From positions 62,001 to 126,000 of the forward strand of contig URBZ01000002.1 in assembly GCA_900546225.1 (NCBI GenBank): a stretch of 64,000 nt of DNA, given 5' to 3'. Position 1 is the stretch's first letter, and each line of letters opens with the position of its first letter. Positions 14,921 through 23,493 of this stretch are shown here, in pieces. The position numbers were made by a program, and so were the translations under genes. The stretch comes from an uncultured Rickettsiales bacterium. GTDB taxonomy: Bacteria; Pseudomonadota; Alphaproteobacteria; Rs-D84. The notes beneath the pieces are model-generated. The model was not told the origin of the DNA, did not search any database, and worked only from the letters and a program-made list of their open reading frames with translations.

Positions 14921-15160
14921 TTGTGTCAGTCACCGGATGAGAACCGCAGGTTCGACACGATAGTTGGCAAGAACAAGCGCAACACTTTGCGCGCCGTTCG
15001 CGCCTTACGTGTGGTGAGCAACGCGAACAATCCGAGTGGGGCTGCCACTATGAGTAGCAGAGCGATTTATCGCGATGCGTCAGGAATGCCGCGCAGGGCT
15101 GTGCCCGAGCGAAACTGTTATAACCCGTTTGGGTCATTTTTATTTCAACAATCATTTTTG
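14921..15160 (+). repeat. tRNA-tail element B: related element with a copy of the tRNA-Glu 3' end
   Basis: The last 19 bases of tRNA-Glu, AATCCGAGTGGGGCTGCCA (14867-14885), recur exactly at 15029-15047. Between the copies is AGTTGGCAAGAACAAGC (14962-14978), a hairpin GCGCA-acact-TTGCGC, and GCGCCGTTCGCGCCTTACG (14991-15009), all shared with element A. A second GACCC/GGGTC-type terminator remnant (ACCCGTTTGGGTCATTTTT) follows at about 15123-15143. The GTTCGAC and GAGAACC bits upstream are also shared. The rest of 14921-15219 has no gene. Confidence 0.7.
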
Positions 15161-15219
15161 CCCTTGCAAATGGTTGGTGGGTATATAATCATATATTTAT
15201 CAAAACAAAGGTTTTTAAT

Positions 15220-15552
15220 ATGGCGATGATTTTCTGTACCGAATGCGGCAAAAAGATGTCCAGTCAGGCCATCACATGCCCACACTGTGGTTGCCCAAAC
15301 AAGACACTGGGCAAAACAATCAATGGTCTGTACAAGGGTAAAAAGTCGATTGTTATTTATTTGCTGTTGTGCTGGTTCTTGGGCATTATTGGTGCGCACA
15401 GATATTATGCTGGCAAATATGGCACGGCGATTTTGATGACCGTGCTGACCATAACTTTTGTCGGTATGTTCATTACATGCATATGGGCGTTGGTTGATTT
15501 GATTGTCGGGTTCTGTTGTTTGGGCACGCCTGAAAAGATTTTCACAGAATAA
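15220..15552 (+). CDS. TM2-domain membrane protein with N-terminal zinc ribbon
   Basis: 110 residues. The N-terminus has two CxxC pairs (FCTECGKKM...TCPHCGCPN), a zinc-ribbon. Then come two hydrophobic segments separated by a short turn: VIYLLLCWFLGIIGAHRYYA and AILMTVLTITFVGMFITCIW, followed by ALVDLIVG. The GxxGxHRYYxG and W-x-x-D signatures define the TM2 domain. Function of bacterial TM2 proteins is poorly known. Single gene with a downstream terminator. Confidence 0.85.
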   Translation: MAMIFCTECGKKMSSQAITCPHCGCPNKTLGKTINGLYKGKKSIVIYLLLCWFLGIIGAHRYYAGKYGTAILMTVLTITFVGMFITCIWALVDLIVGFCCLGTPEKIFTE

Positions 15553-15559
15553 GCACAGC

Positions 15560-15588
15560 AAAACGCCCCCGCAGGGGCGTTTTGTTTT
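15560..15588 (+). terminator. Bidirectional terminator between TM2 gene and oleate hydratase
   Basis: AACGCCCC-cgca-GGGGCGTT followed by TTGTTTT; it lies between two convergent genes. Confidence 0.82.
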
Positions 15589-15600
15589 GGATTGCTTAAA

Positions 15601-17373
15601 TTATATCAATCCTTCTTGGCGCATCAATTCGGCGATGTATGTGCCGCGCACATGTTTCAGCCCCGCTGCACCCAGCATTTTCATAAACCACGGCATTTCG
15701 ATATCTGCCAGTTTCTTTTTATCGTTCAAGAAATACACGCTGCGCATCAGGACGCGTACGTCAAAGCATGATGGGAATACCTCTGGCACGGCGCGGTCAA
15801 CATTCAGCAAGGTATAGACCGCCTGCATCGCGGTGCGAACCGAATATTCGGTTGTAAAAACTGTATCGCGATCGGTTTCGGCATAGTTACCGATGAATGC
15901 AAAGTTCACCGCCCCCGTTGGCACGACCAGTGGTCGGTCGCCCAATGCGCGGGGCATAAAGTATGTCGAAATAAATGGCATATGGCACGGCACTGTATGC
16001 GACGCGTTGTGCGCGATGTCTTCGATTTCCGCGATTGGCACACCGATGTGATACAGCCATTCGGCGCACAGTTCTGCGCCCGTGCAATCGGCGATTTTCT
16101 TTTTCACATAGTTGCCGATTTTGTCCGAAAACAGGCCGTATGTCCAGACGACAATCTCGTTCGGTTTTTGCGCGCGAAAATGCGGCTGGCGCGAAATAGA
16201 AAATCCGTACAGCCAATTAGAATCACGGATTGTGACCGGCCCACTGGTAACGATAGAGCCACTGTGTGGGTCTTTCTTGCAAATCCTTTTTATGTATGGG
16301 ACAACGCGGTCGTCGGTCAGTGTGATTGTTGCCGACATTACCCAATTTGCCGCGGGGATGTTTTCACAGAACTTGTCCGGACGGCCAAATTCGGAATTTT
16401 GTGCGGCGATATTTTTCCACAATTCCCAACTGGCCCCGATGCCACTGGGCCGCGGTGCGGGCGTGTTGTTGTCGCCATACGTACTGTTTTCGGTAATAGA
16501 ACCATTGGTGATAAATACCAAATCGTCCGGCGACAGATTGATTTTTTTCTTGCGACCGGCGTGCACTGTTTCAATGGACTTTGCAATCTTGTTCGATGCA
16601 CCGGAATCAATGACTACATTGGTCACACGCGTATCATAGTGGAACTTTACGCCGCGCGCGGTCAGCCACCGAACCAATGGCGTAATCAGCGATTCATACT
16701 GGTTATATTTTGTAAATTTCAATGCAGACATGTCCGCCAAACTGCCCACATGATGAATAAAGCGCAATATATAGCGACGCATTTCCATCGCACTGGACCA
16801 CGGTTCAAACGCGAACATTGTCGCCCAATAAATCCAGAAATTAGATTCAAAAAATTCCGATGTAAATACTTGGTCAATACGGACGTCTTGCAATTTGTCT
16901 TCGGGCGTCATTGCCAAATCGACCATTTCGCGTATAGCGCGTGGTGTCAGTGTCAATTTACCATCAGTTGGAATTTGCTGGCCACGATTTTCAATTACAC
17001 GTGTGTGCGAAAAACTGGGGTCTTCTTTGTTCAGCCAATAAAATTCATCCAAAACAGATACATTTTCATCTTCGAGTGATGGAATAGACCGAAACAAATC
17101 CCACAGGGTTTCAAAGTGTGCCTCCATTTCACGGCCACCGCGAATGATATAACCCAACTTTGGATTCTTGATGCCGTCCATACTGCCACCAGAAACGGAC
17201 AATTCTTCCAGAATTTGAATCTTTTTACCGGACATTTTTGCGTCGCGTATCATAAATACTGCCGCCGCCAATCCGGCCAATCCCCCACCAATAATGTATG
17301 CTGATTTTTTATCTGCACCGACGGGCTGGCGCGGGTCGGCAAATGCCTCGTAATTACCGTTACTGTAATACAT
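15601..17373 (-). CDS. ohyA: Oleate hydratase (myosin-cross-reactive antigen family)
   Basis: 590 residues from ATG 17373, with AAAGGGGAAAC upstream. FAD-binding GxGxxG is SAYIIGGGLAGLAAAVFMIR; then EELSVSGGSMDGIKNP and YIIRGGREMEAHFETLWDLF, the family signature. YWATMFAFEPWSSAMEMRRY and HVGSLADMSALKFTKYNQYE follow. The enzyme adds water to the cis-9 double bond of oleate and other unsaturated fatty acids using FAD structurally; it is common in gut bacteria and protects against host fatty acids. Single gene; no neighbour of fatty acid metabolism is adjacent. Confidence 0.95.
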   Translation of the reverse strand: MYYSNGNYEAFADPRQPVGADKKSAYIIGGGLAGLAAAVFMIRDAKMSGKKIQILEELSVSGGSMDGIKNPKLGYIIRGGREMEAHFETLWDLFRSIPSLEDENVSVLDEFYWLNKEDPSFSHTRVIENRGQQIPTDGKLTLTPRAIREMVDLAMTPEDKLQDVRIDQVFTSEFFESNFWIYWATMFAFEPWSSAMEMRRYILRFIHHVGSLADMSALKFTKYNQYESLITPLVRWLTARGVKFHYDTRVTNVVIDSGASNKIAKSIETVHAGRKKKINLSPDDLVFITNGSITENSTYGDNNTPAPRPSGIGASWELWKNIAAQNSEFGRPDKFCENIPAANWVMSATITLTDDRVVPYIKRICKKDPHSGSIVTSGPVTIRDSNWLYGFSISRQPHFRAQKPNEIVVWTYGLFSDKIGNYVKKKIADCTGAELCAEWLYHIGVPIAEIEDIAHNASHTVPCHMPFISTYFMPRALGDRPLVVPTGAVNFAFIGNYAETDRDTVFTTEYSVRTAMQAVYTLLNVDRAVPEVFPSCFDVRVLMRSVYFLNDKKKLADIEMPWFMKMLGAAGLKHVRGTYIAELMRQEGLI

Positions 17374-17505
17374 AATTTGTTTCCCCTTTGGTTGAAAAAA
17401 GTTATGTATCAATCATAACGCGCGGGGCAATACCGTTTAACAGGACAGTAATCCGCATCAGGTAAATATTTGACTAATGCCCATGGCGCGATTATAATTG
17501 TGGGT

Positions 17506-17625
17506 ATGAAGCGAGTATTTATTGGATTTTTGTTGGTTGCGACATTGGCGACGGCGGCGTGCGGGGTAAAATCAGATCTGAGTCACCCTGACCCATCGTA
17601 CCCCCGCAATTACCCAGTGTATTAA
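17506..17625 (+). CDS. Small LptM-like lipoprotein (39 aa)
   Basis: MKRVFIGFLLVATLATAAC forms a signal peptide with lipobox TAAC. The mature part begins CGVKSDLSHPDPSYP and ends YPRNYPVY. The C-G-x-K start and the YPRxYP tail match small alphaproteobacterial lipoproteins related to LptM/YifL, which stabilises the LPS translocon LptD-LptE. The gene is short but has a lipobox, a clean stop 13 bp before tRNA-Leu, and a recognisable tail. The usual neighbour lysA is absent. Confidence 0.65.
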   Translation: MKRVFIGFLLVATLATAACGVKSDLSHPDPSYPRNYPVY

Positions 17626-17637
17626 AAAATCCCTTGT

Positions 17638-17722
17638 GCAGGTATGGCGAAACTGGTAGACGCGCTGGATTTAGGTTCCTGTGGGGTAACCCGTAAGAGT
17701 TCAAATCTCTTTACCTGCACCA
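17638..17722 (+). tRNA. tRNA-Leu (TAG)
   Basis: 85 nt with a long variable arm and encoded CCA. Acceptor GCAGGTA/TACCTGC, discriminator A. Anticodon loop TTTAGGT with TAG. T-arm AGAGTTCAAATCTCTT. Confidence 0.95.
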
Positions 17723-17746
17723 ATATTTATAATAAATAAAAAACAC

Positions 17747-17775
17747 TTGCTTTCTGGTAATTTTTAACATAAAAT
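17747..17775 (+). promoter_or_regulatory. Promoter of rpmG
   Basis: TTGCTT (17747-17752) in the context ACACTTGC, 17 bp, TAAAAT (17770-17775), about 30 bp before the start. Confidence 0.6.
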
Positions 17776-17805
17776 CGGCATCAGAATAATCAAAAGGTAA
17801 TAAAC

Positions 17806-17985
17806 ATGGCATCTAAAAAAGGCAGCAAGGAAGTTGTAAAGCTGGAAAACAAGGAAACCGGCTATTTCTATACAACAACCAAGAATACCAAGTCCGAAAA
17901 TACGGCTGGCAAAATGAAATTCCGCAAGTATGACCCAAAATTGCGCAAGCACGTGGTCATGACCGAAGGCAAAATGCCTCACTAA
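17806..17985 (+). CDS. rpmG: Ribosomal protein bL33
   Basis: 59 residues, MASKKGSKEVVKLENKETGY then FYTTTKNTKSENTAGKM and KYDPKLRKHVVMTEGKMPH. This is the zinc-free (C-minus) L33 form: the four cysteines of the zinc form are absent. AAAGGTAA precedes the ATG. Single gene between tRNA-Leu and a pair of terminators. Confidence 0.95.
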   Translation: MASKKGSKEVVKLENKETGYFYTTTKNTKSENTAGKMKFRKYDPKLRKHVVMTEGKMPH

Positions 17986-17989
17986 TAAA

Positions 17990-18015
17990 ACCGCCCCAAA
18001 TGGGGCGTTTTTTTT
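17990..18015 (+). terminator. Terminator of rpmG
   Basis: CGCCCC-aaat-GGGGCG followed by eight T. Confidence 0.88.
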
Positions 18016-18049
18016 AACAAATGATTGATGAAGTTAAACAAATGATGTA

Positions 18050-18076
18050 AAAAACGCCCGTTTGGGCGTTTTTTTA
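18050..18076 (-). terminator. Terminator of parC
   Basis: AACGCCC-gttt-GGGCGTT with A/T runs on both sides, directly after the parC stop codon. Confidence 0.85.
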
Positions 18077-20305
18077 TTTTGTAAATTTACCGGTGCGGGG
18101 GAATCCCAATGGTACGGTGCGCCCCTGTGACGCACGGCGACCCATCCATGGCGACCAATCGTCCAACTTGGTCGTGCCGCGCCCCGTTGTCCAACCGAAC
18201 CCGTCCGCCGCGTTAAAGAACATAACGTCCAAAACATATGTGCGGTCGGCGTTATACTTTTGTAATATCACACCCTTGCCACGGGTCATTTCTGGGATTT
18301 CACTGGCGGGGAATATCAACAGTTTGTCGTTTGACCCCGACATCGCAATCGTATCGCCAGTTACCGGCACGCACATAATCGCAATGTTTGCGGCGTCTGT
18401 GTTCATAACCTGTTTGCCGTTCTTGGTCTGGGCCAAGCAATTTTCGCCCGACACAATGAATCCCGTGCCATGGCGCGCCACCAACAGGTACTTTGCCGAC
18501 ATGTCCAAAACGAACGCGCGCACGATTGTTTCGTCCGCGGCGATGTCAGCCATCAAACGCACAGATTCGCCAAAACCACGTGCCGACGGCAATTCGTTTG
18601 CCGCCAATGTGAACATTTTGCCCGCAGATGTGAACAGGTTGATTTTGTCGGTTGACATCGCATGAAATGCGAATTGCAGTTCGTCGCCCTCTTTGAATTT
18701 CAAATCCAAATTATTCAAATCCAGTGTGCCTTTGGCCGCACGAATCCATCCCATTGTGGACAAGATTATGGTCAATGGTTCTTTTTCAATAAATTCGTCG
18801 GCGTTGACCACGATTTCTTCGGTCTGTTCCGCCCATGTGGTACGGCGACGACCCAATGCGGTCTTTTTATCATAACGCTTTTTAATATCGGTGAACCACG
18901 CCTTTAACTGGTCATTTTGCATTTGATCAGATGCCAGTAATTCCTGCAAATTCTTTTGTTCCGCCAATAATTCGGCATCTTCGCGACGGATTTCCATTTC
19001 TTCCAGTTTACGCAAACTGCGCAGGCGGGTGTTCAGGATTGCCTCTACCTGAACCTCGCTCAACTTAAATTCCGACATCAAGACGGATTTCGCGTCATCT
19101 TCGGTTCTGATGATTTCAATCACCCGATCCAAATTCAGGTACACAATCAGCAATCCGCCCAAGATTTCCAAGCGGCGCGTAATATTACCCAAACGCCAAT
19201 TTGTACGACGAATTAAAACATTTTTCTGGTGCGCAATAAATTCACGCAAGACCGCACCAATGCCCATCACGCGCGGCGCGCCATTGGTATCGATGACGTT
19301 AAAGTTCATATTGAACCGATATTCTAAATCGGTCATTGCAAACAGGTGCGCCATCATTTTGTCCAATGGGACATTACGGCTCTTTGGGGTGATAACAATA
19401 CGAACATCGGTTGTGGATTCATCGACAATATCGTCAACCAATGGCAATTTGCGCGCATCAATCAGGCCGGCGATTTGCTCCACCAATTTGGATTTCAGCA
19501 AACCATACGGGATTTCGGTGATAACAACCTGCTCTGCGCCACGATCCAGTTTTTCAAATTCCCATTTTGCACGGATGCGGAATGCGCCACGGCCAGTTTC
19601 ATAGTTTTTAACGATTGTGTCAAAACTGTCAATCAAAACGCCGCCCGTTGGGAAATCAGGCCCGACCAGTTTCTTCATAATCTGGGCGGTGGTGGCGTCC
19701 GGCTTGTCAATTACCAAGTTCAGGGCATCGCAAACCTCTGCCACATTGTGCGTCGGGATATTTGTTGCCATACCCACCGCGATACCCATACCGCCGTTGG
19801 CCAGCAAGTTTGGAAATGCCCCCGGCATAACCACGGGTTCAGACGTTGTGCCGTCAAAATTCGGCATCATATCAACGCTGTCTTCGTCAATCCCCTCCAT
19901 AATCAGCATGGCGGCATCGGTCATTTTGGATTCGGTATAACGGTACGCCGCCTGGGGGTCACCATCGATATTACCAAAGTTACCCTGACCATCAATCAAT
20001 GGATAGCGCACCGAGAAATCCTGGGCCAAGCGCACCATTGCGTCATAGACCGAACTGTCCCCATGGGGATGATAATGACCCAGCACGTCGCCGACCACCG
20101 TCGCGCATTTACGAAACGCCGCCGATGGCGACAATTTCTGGCGCAACATGGAATACAAGATGCGACGATGTACGGGCTTTAACCCATCGCGAACATCAGG
20201 CAGCGCGCGCGATACAATCGTGCTGACCGCGTATGACAAATACCGCTGTGACAGTGCGTCAGACAGTTGTTGTGATTCAATATTTTCGATTATTTCCTTG
20301 CTCAT
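18074..20305 (-). CDS. parC: DNA topoisomerase IV subunit A
   Basis: 743 residues, the size of alphaproteobacterial ParC rather than the longer GyrA. The catalytic tyrosine is in [13 protein letters not shown] (ParC-like; GyrA has AAMRYTE). The quinolone-determining region reads [19 protein letters not shown], with serine and aspartate at the usual positions (drug-sensitive type). The C-terminal domain is short, with blades such as [15 protein letters not shown]. With ParE it decatenates sister chromosomes. The start [10 protein letters not shown] has GGGGG upstream. It stands alone; parE is not in the window. Confidence 0.92.
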   Translation of the reverse strand: MSKEIIENIESQQLSDALSQRYLSYAVSTIVSRALPDVRDGLKPVHRRILYSMLRQKLSPSAAFRKCATVVGDVLGHYHPHGDSSVYDAMVRLAQDFSVRYPLIDGQGNFGNIDGDPQAAYRYTESKMTDAAMLIMEGIDEDSVDMMPNFDGTTSEPVVMPGAFPNLLANGGMGIAVGMATNIPTHNVAEVCDALNLVIDKPDATTAQIMKKLVGPDFPTGGVLIDSFDTIVKNYETGRGAFRIRAKWEFEKLDRGAEQVVITEIPYGLLKSKLVEQIAGLIDARKLPLVDDIVDESTTDVRIVITPKSRNVPLDKMMAHLFAMTDLEYRFNMNFNVIDTNGAPRVMGIGAVLREFIAHQKNVLIRRTNWRLGNITRRLEILGGLLIVYLNLDRVIEIIRTEDDAKSVLMSEFKLSEVQVEAILNTRLRSLRKLEEMEIRREDAELLAEQKNLQELLASDQMQNDQLKAWFTDIKKRYDKKTALGRRRTTWAEQTEEIVVNADEFIEKEPLTIILSTMGWIRAAKGTLDLNNLDLKFKEGDELQFAFHAMSTDKINLFTSAGKMFTLAANELPSARGFGESVRLMADIAADETIVRAFVLDMSAKYLLVARHGTGFIVSGENCLAQTKNGKQVMNTDAANIAIMCVPVTGDTIAMSGSNDKLLIFPASEIPEMTRGKGVILQKYNADRTYVLDVMFFNAADGFGWTTGRGTTKLDDWSPWMGRRASQGRTVPLGFPRTGKFTK

Positions 20306-20650
20306 TTCCCCCGAAATTTAGAACATTTGAAAAAAAATAACAACAGAAAAAATCCTTTTTTTCAGGGGCAAATTAAAAATTCATTAAAAAATTTAATAAT
20401 TTTTCAATTTTCCACTTGAATTTTCGTTATGCATAACTATTATATGTATATACAAACTTTGGTTCCCCGTATGGGGCGGGCTGCCGGTGAATAATTATGG
20501 CAAGTCGGGGCGGTTTGGTTTTCCAAATTGTCTGAATGTACATCGCGAAATTTTTGTATCGCGGTGAACCAATCAAAAACAAAAAACAATATCAACATAC
20601 CATGACCGTACGGTCTGGGTGTGTCTGTTTGATTGCAAAGGAGGTAAAAA
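20306..20650. other. Intergenic region with probable promoter and hairpins
   Basis: AT-rich first half with TTGAAT, 16 bp, TATTAT (about 20417-20444) pointing rightwards. Then comes a GC-richer 5' UTR with CCCC-gtat-GGGG, GGTTTGG-ttt-TCCAAATT and CGCGA-aattttt-gtaTCGCG hairpins. AAAGGAGG lies just before the next gene. No terminator is visible inside and no ORF is convincing, so it looks like a structured leader of the 20651 gene. Confidence 0.4.
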
Positions 20651-21787
20651 ATGTCATTCAAAAAAATTGTTCCATATGTGCTGATTCCGGCGTCTGTTAT
20701 TTTGGCGGGGCTGTCGCGCGCTAATAATTCTAGTGCCAGCGCACAAACAGCAACCGGCACGTATGCTATTGCGACAATGGATTCCGGTATTACGCCTTTT
20801 AATGCAATAATTGATATTGCAAACCCAGAAATGAAATCGCAACTGGATCAGATGTCTTTGGATAAAAAGGCCGACGATTTGGTTGGTAAATATGTCGACA
20901 ATATGTTGACCGCACAGCAGAAATTGAAACCATTGCTGGGTACGACCAAATACCGCAGTGCGGTTCGCCAAGAATTACCAGGTGCGCCGGTTGGGTATCA
21001 CTGTGTTTATGGGCAATACACACAACTGAACCGCGCATTGCGCGATATGGGCGACACATTGACCATTGTGCCGACAGATGCCAGCCGCGCATGCATTGCG
21101 TTCAAATCCGAAATGCGCAAAAAATATGCCGCGCCAGAATATCAGAACGCCATTCACGAAGGGCAAATGTTCGAATCTGACAGTGCATATAACGTCGCGT
21201 TGGGCAAATACATGACCCGTCGCAAGGTTGCGCAAAACGCGCCTGATTCCGTGCGCAATGCGGTTGCCGCACAGTTTGCGGCCAAGAATTTTTCCGCAGA
21301 CGAACTGTCTGCTGGCACGATGCTGGTTGTGCCCCGCTATCGCGGCAGCAAGAACAAGTTCCATATGATTATGCTGTTGGGTCGCGGACGCATTGAAAAT
21401 GGGAAATTTGTCCCAGATGAAAACGGTCGCTATATCTATACCGGTCACAACCGCGAAACAATCGGTGACCTGTTTGAAACATGGGACGCGTCGAATGTAT
21501 TTGCCGCCGACACACGTAAAATTGCACGTGCCCAATATGCCGCCGAATGGCAACGCATAGAGGCAATGCCTGATTCCGCATTGATTTCATTTTTGGAACG
21601 CAATGACACGACGACTAAACCGTGCCCAGTTTATTCCAATATGCCACGTCCTGTGTTGTTGGATTTGGTACGCAGTCGCTATTTCAAAGAGCCCGCGCCC
21701 AAAAACATTCCAAACCAGAACAATGCGCTGGCATATGCGCCACAGCAAAACATTATGTTGCGTGAATTTGCCCAGCATACAATGTAA
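20651..21787 (+). CDS. Exported protein of unknown function
   Basis: 378 residues with a strong AAAGGAGG Shine-Dalgarno. The N-terminus, MSFKKIVPYVLIPASVILAG followed by LSRANNSSASAQ, reads as a signal peptide or membrane anchor. The mature part has AVRQELPGAPVGYHCVYGQYTQLNRAL and a middle region with MLVVPRYRGSKNKFHMIMLLGRGR, KFVPDENGRYIYTGHNRETI and FETWDASNVF. The H-x-I-M/GxG pattern is reminiscent of NlpC/P60-like or amidase-type folds, but no catalytic set is certain. No family name is given. It stands alone between a structured leader and a terminator. Confidence 0.6.
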   Translation: MSFKKIVPYVLIPASVILAGLSRANNSSASAQTATGTYAIATMDSGITPFNAIIDIANPEMKSQLDQMSLDKKADDLVGKYVDNMLTAQQKLKPLLGTTKYRSAVRQELPGAPVGYHCVYGQYTQLNRALRDMGDTLTIVPTDASRACIAFKSEMRKKYAAPEYQNAIHEGQMFESDSAYNVALGKYMTRRKVAQNAPDSVRNAVAAQFAAKNFSADELSAGTMLVVPRYRGSKNKFHMIMLLGRGRIENGKFVPDENGRYIYTGHNRETIGDLFETWDASNVFAADTRKIARAQYAAEWQRIEAMPDSALISFLERNDTTTKPCPVYSNMPRPVLLDLVRSRYFKEPAPKNIPNQNNALAYAPQQNIMLREFAQHTM

Positions 21788-21789
21788 AA

Positions 21790-21820
21790 AGAAACGCGCC
21801 CAAATGGGCGTGTTTTTATT
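21790..21820 (+). terminator. Terminator between 20651 gene and zapA
   Basis: ACGCGCCC-aaat-GGGCGTGT followed by TTTTATT; the genes converge. Confidence 0.8.
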
Positions 21821-22094
21821 GTGCAATTTTATGTTTAATTTCACGGATTCGTGCCAAGATTTCCTTTAAGTCCGCATCGGTTGCAGCAGGCGTTGGTCTG
21901 TTATGCACTTCGTCCGCCAGAACTATACACAATGTCGCCAACAGTGCGTTTTCAGGCAGTGGGCCGATTTTATCCAAAATCTCGCGCGCACGCATATCAA
22001 CCATTTTACCCAATTCAATCAGGCGCGATTCTTGGCCATCTTCGCACCCCATGGGATAATTTTTGTTCACAATGGGTATTGAAACGACACTCAT
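21816..22094 (-). CDS. zapA: Cell division protein ZapA
   Basis: 92 residues. The ZapA landmarks are VSIPIVNKNYPMGCEDGQESRLIELGKMVD and EILDKIGPLPENALLATLCIVLADE, then a C-terminal coiled coil. ZapA crosslinks FtsZ filaments at the division ring. The start overlaps the stop of the upstream gene as ATGA, so the two are translationally coupled. Confidence 0.9.
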   Translation of the reverse strand: MSVVSIPIVNKNYPMGCEDGQESRLIELGKMVDMRAREILDKIGPLPENALLATLCIVLADEVHNRPTPAATDADLKEILARIREIKHKIAQ

Positions 22095-22300
22095 TTTAAC
22101 TTCTTTAATATAGATACAGATTTATCAATCATTTGGACGGCACGGGCATTTTTATCGCGCAGGGTACGAACCTGTTCGGTTAAAATTGCAACCTCTAGAT
22201 CCGTTTGTTTGCCGGCGGCGACGGCCGTTCCACGCAGGCGGGCGGCGGCCTCTTCCAATGCGTTTAATTCTTGAAAAATTTGCTGTTTTATGTCTGCCAT
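22091..22300 (-). CDS. Short coiled-coil protein coupled to zapA
   Basis: 69 residues, MADIKQQIFQELNALEEAAA then ARLRGTAVAAGKQ and EQVRTLRDKNARAVQMIDKS. Almost entirely heptad-patterned helix. Alphaproteobacteria often carry a small coiled-coil partner directly upstream of zapA (analogous to ZapB or the DUF4164 type). The 4-bp ATGA overlap with zapA supports a joint role in division. Exact family not assigned. Confidence 0.7.
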   Translation of the reverse strand: MADIKQQIFQELNALEEAAARLRGTAVAAGKQTDLEVAILTEQVRTLRDKNARAVQMIDKSVSILKKLK

Positions 22301-22381
22301 ACCCCCAGTGTAAGATATTTTTTATATGCGTTCAACACTAAAATGTGATATAATAGCCCTGTTTATTGGGGGACAGGTTTT

Positions 22382-23476
22382 ATGAAAACGAAAATAATCT
22401 ATATTTCTGGCAGTGAAATCTTTGATATGGCCGATATTCGCGCCGCTTTTGAAGAGGTACGCGGTGCATTAGGTTTGGATTCTGACACGGTTTTGTTTGG
22501 TGTTCCGGTGGACAATGATAACGCATTGGGCGCAACCGATGATGCGCATGTGCAACCCGAAACGCCGGTCGCGGTGGACGTGGACGACGCCCCTGTTATG
22601 GAAATGGTCACCCCAGAAGTTGTACCAGAACCTGTTATTGATATAGAACCCGCCCCAGAAATTGAACCTGAAAAACCCAAAAAGAAATCACGTGGTCGCC
22701 CCGCAAAGGTCGCCAAGGCCGCAGAAGTTACGACGGAGGCAGAAATTGTGGCAGGAGCCCCAACAGCCCCTGTGGCGGCAGAAACTGAATCCGAACCGGC
22801 CGCAGTGGCGGATGCGCCCGCGAATGTTAGTTCAATTCTGTCCGTGCTGACGTCAAAGTCGGTGGTCGAACCCGAACCAGTGGTTGCCGACGTAACAGAA
22901 AGCACGCCAGACATCGACATTGCGGACACCGCCGAACCGGTTGATGTTGTTGCAGAAACCGTCACAGAAAGTGTTGTCGCCGAACCAGCCGTTGCCGATG
23001 CCGAACCCGTTATTACCGAAACCGACACGGTTCAGGTTGCAACAACCGACATTACCGACGAGGCCCCCGAAGAACCGATTGAAAAAACACTGGAACAGTT
23101 GTTGGAAAGCATGACGCCACTGCGTGAAGATCATATGGACGAAGATGTGGCACAAAGCGCAGACGATGAATTTGATATGTCGCCCGCCCCTGTTGATACC
23201 GTTGATGTCCCATCGGACACCGATGACGACGACACGGACGCAACACTGGCCCAGTTGGCAACAGAATTTGCAGAAAATCAGGACAAAATACCAACACCAA
23301 AGAAAACCGAGGCACGTGGTAAAATCGGCAAACTGAAAAACATTTTGCCATTCAAAAAGGCAAAACGTGACGATACCGGACTGATGGGTGATTTGTTCGG
23401 GTGGGCGGGCATTGCCGCAAATGATGACGATTTTGCTATGCCGGGGTTCTTTACAGGTGTTGCATCGAAAAAATAG
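22382..23476 (+). CDS. Large acidic, Pro/Ala/Glu/Val-rich protein of unknown function
   Basis: 364 residues. A folded N-terminus of about 50 residues (KTKIIYISGSEIFDMADIRA) is followed by a long low-complexity acidic stretch of repeats like VEPEPVVADVTES and PVDVVAETVTES. A basic KKKSRGRPAKVAKAAEV segment resembles an AT-hook. The C-terminus is a conserved-looking GKLKNILPFKKAKRD and LMGDLFGWAGIAANDD. No signal peptide or membrane helix. It starts the cluster 22382-25371 (three genes, gaps of 17 and 3 bp). Function unknown. Confidence 0.6.
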   Translation: MKTKIIYISGSEIFDMADIRAAFEEVRGALGLDSDTVLFGVPVDNDNALGATDDAHVQPETPVAVDVDDAPVMEMVTPEVVPEPVIDIEPAPEIEPEKPKKKSRGRPAKVAKAAEVTTEAEIVAGAPTAPVAAETESEPAAVADAPANVSSILSVLTSKSVVEPEPVVADVTESTPDIDIADTAEPVDVVAETVTESVVAEPAVADAEPVITETDTVQVATTDITDEAPEEPIEKTLEQLLESMTPLREDHMDEDVAQSADDEFDMSPAPVDTVDVPSDTDDDDTDATLAQLATEFAENQDKIPTPKKTEARGKIGKLKNILPFKKAKRDDTGLMGDLFGWAGIAANDDDFAMPGFFTGVASKK

Positions 23477-23493
23477 GCAACGAATGAGCGCAC

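Noticed and set aside
20306..20650. Fourth copy of the switch-like leader RNA
   Set aside because: It has hairpins but no terminator, no TTTCTAAC segment and no long-range complementary pair of the same plan.
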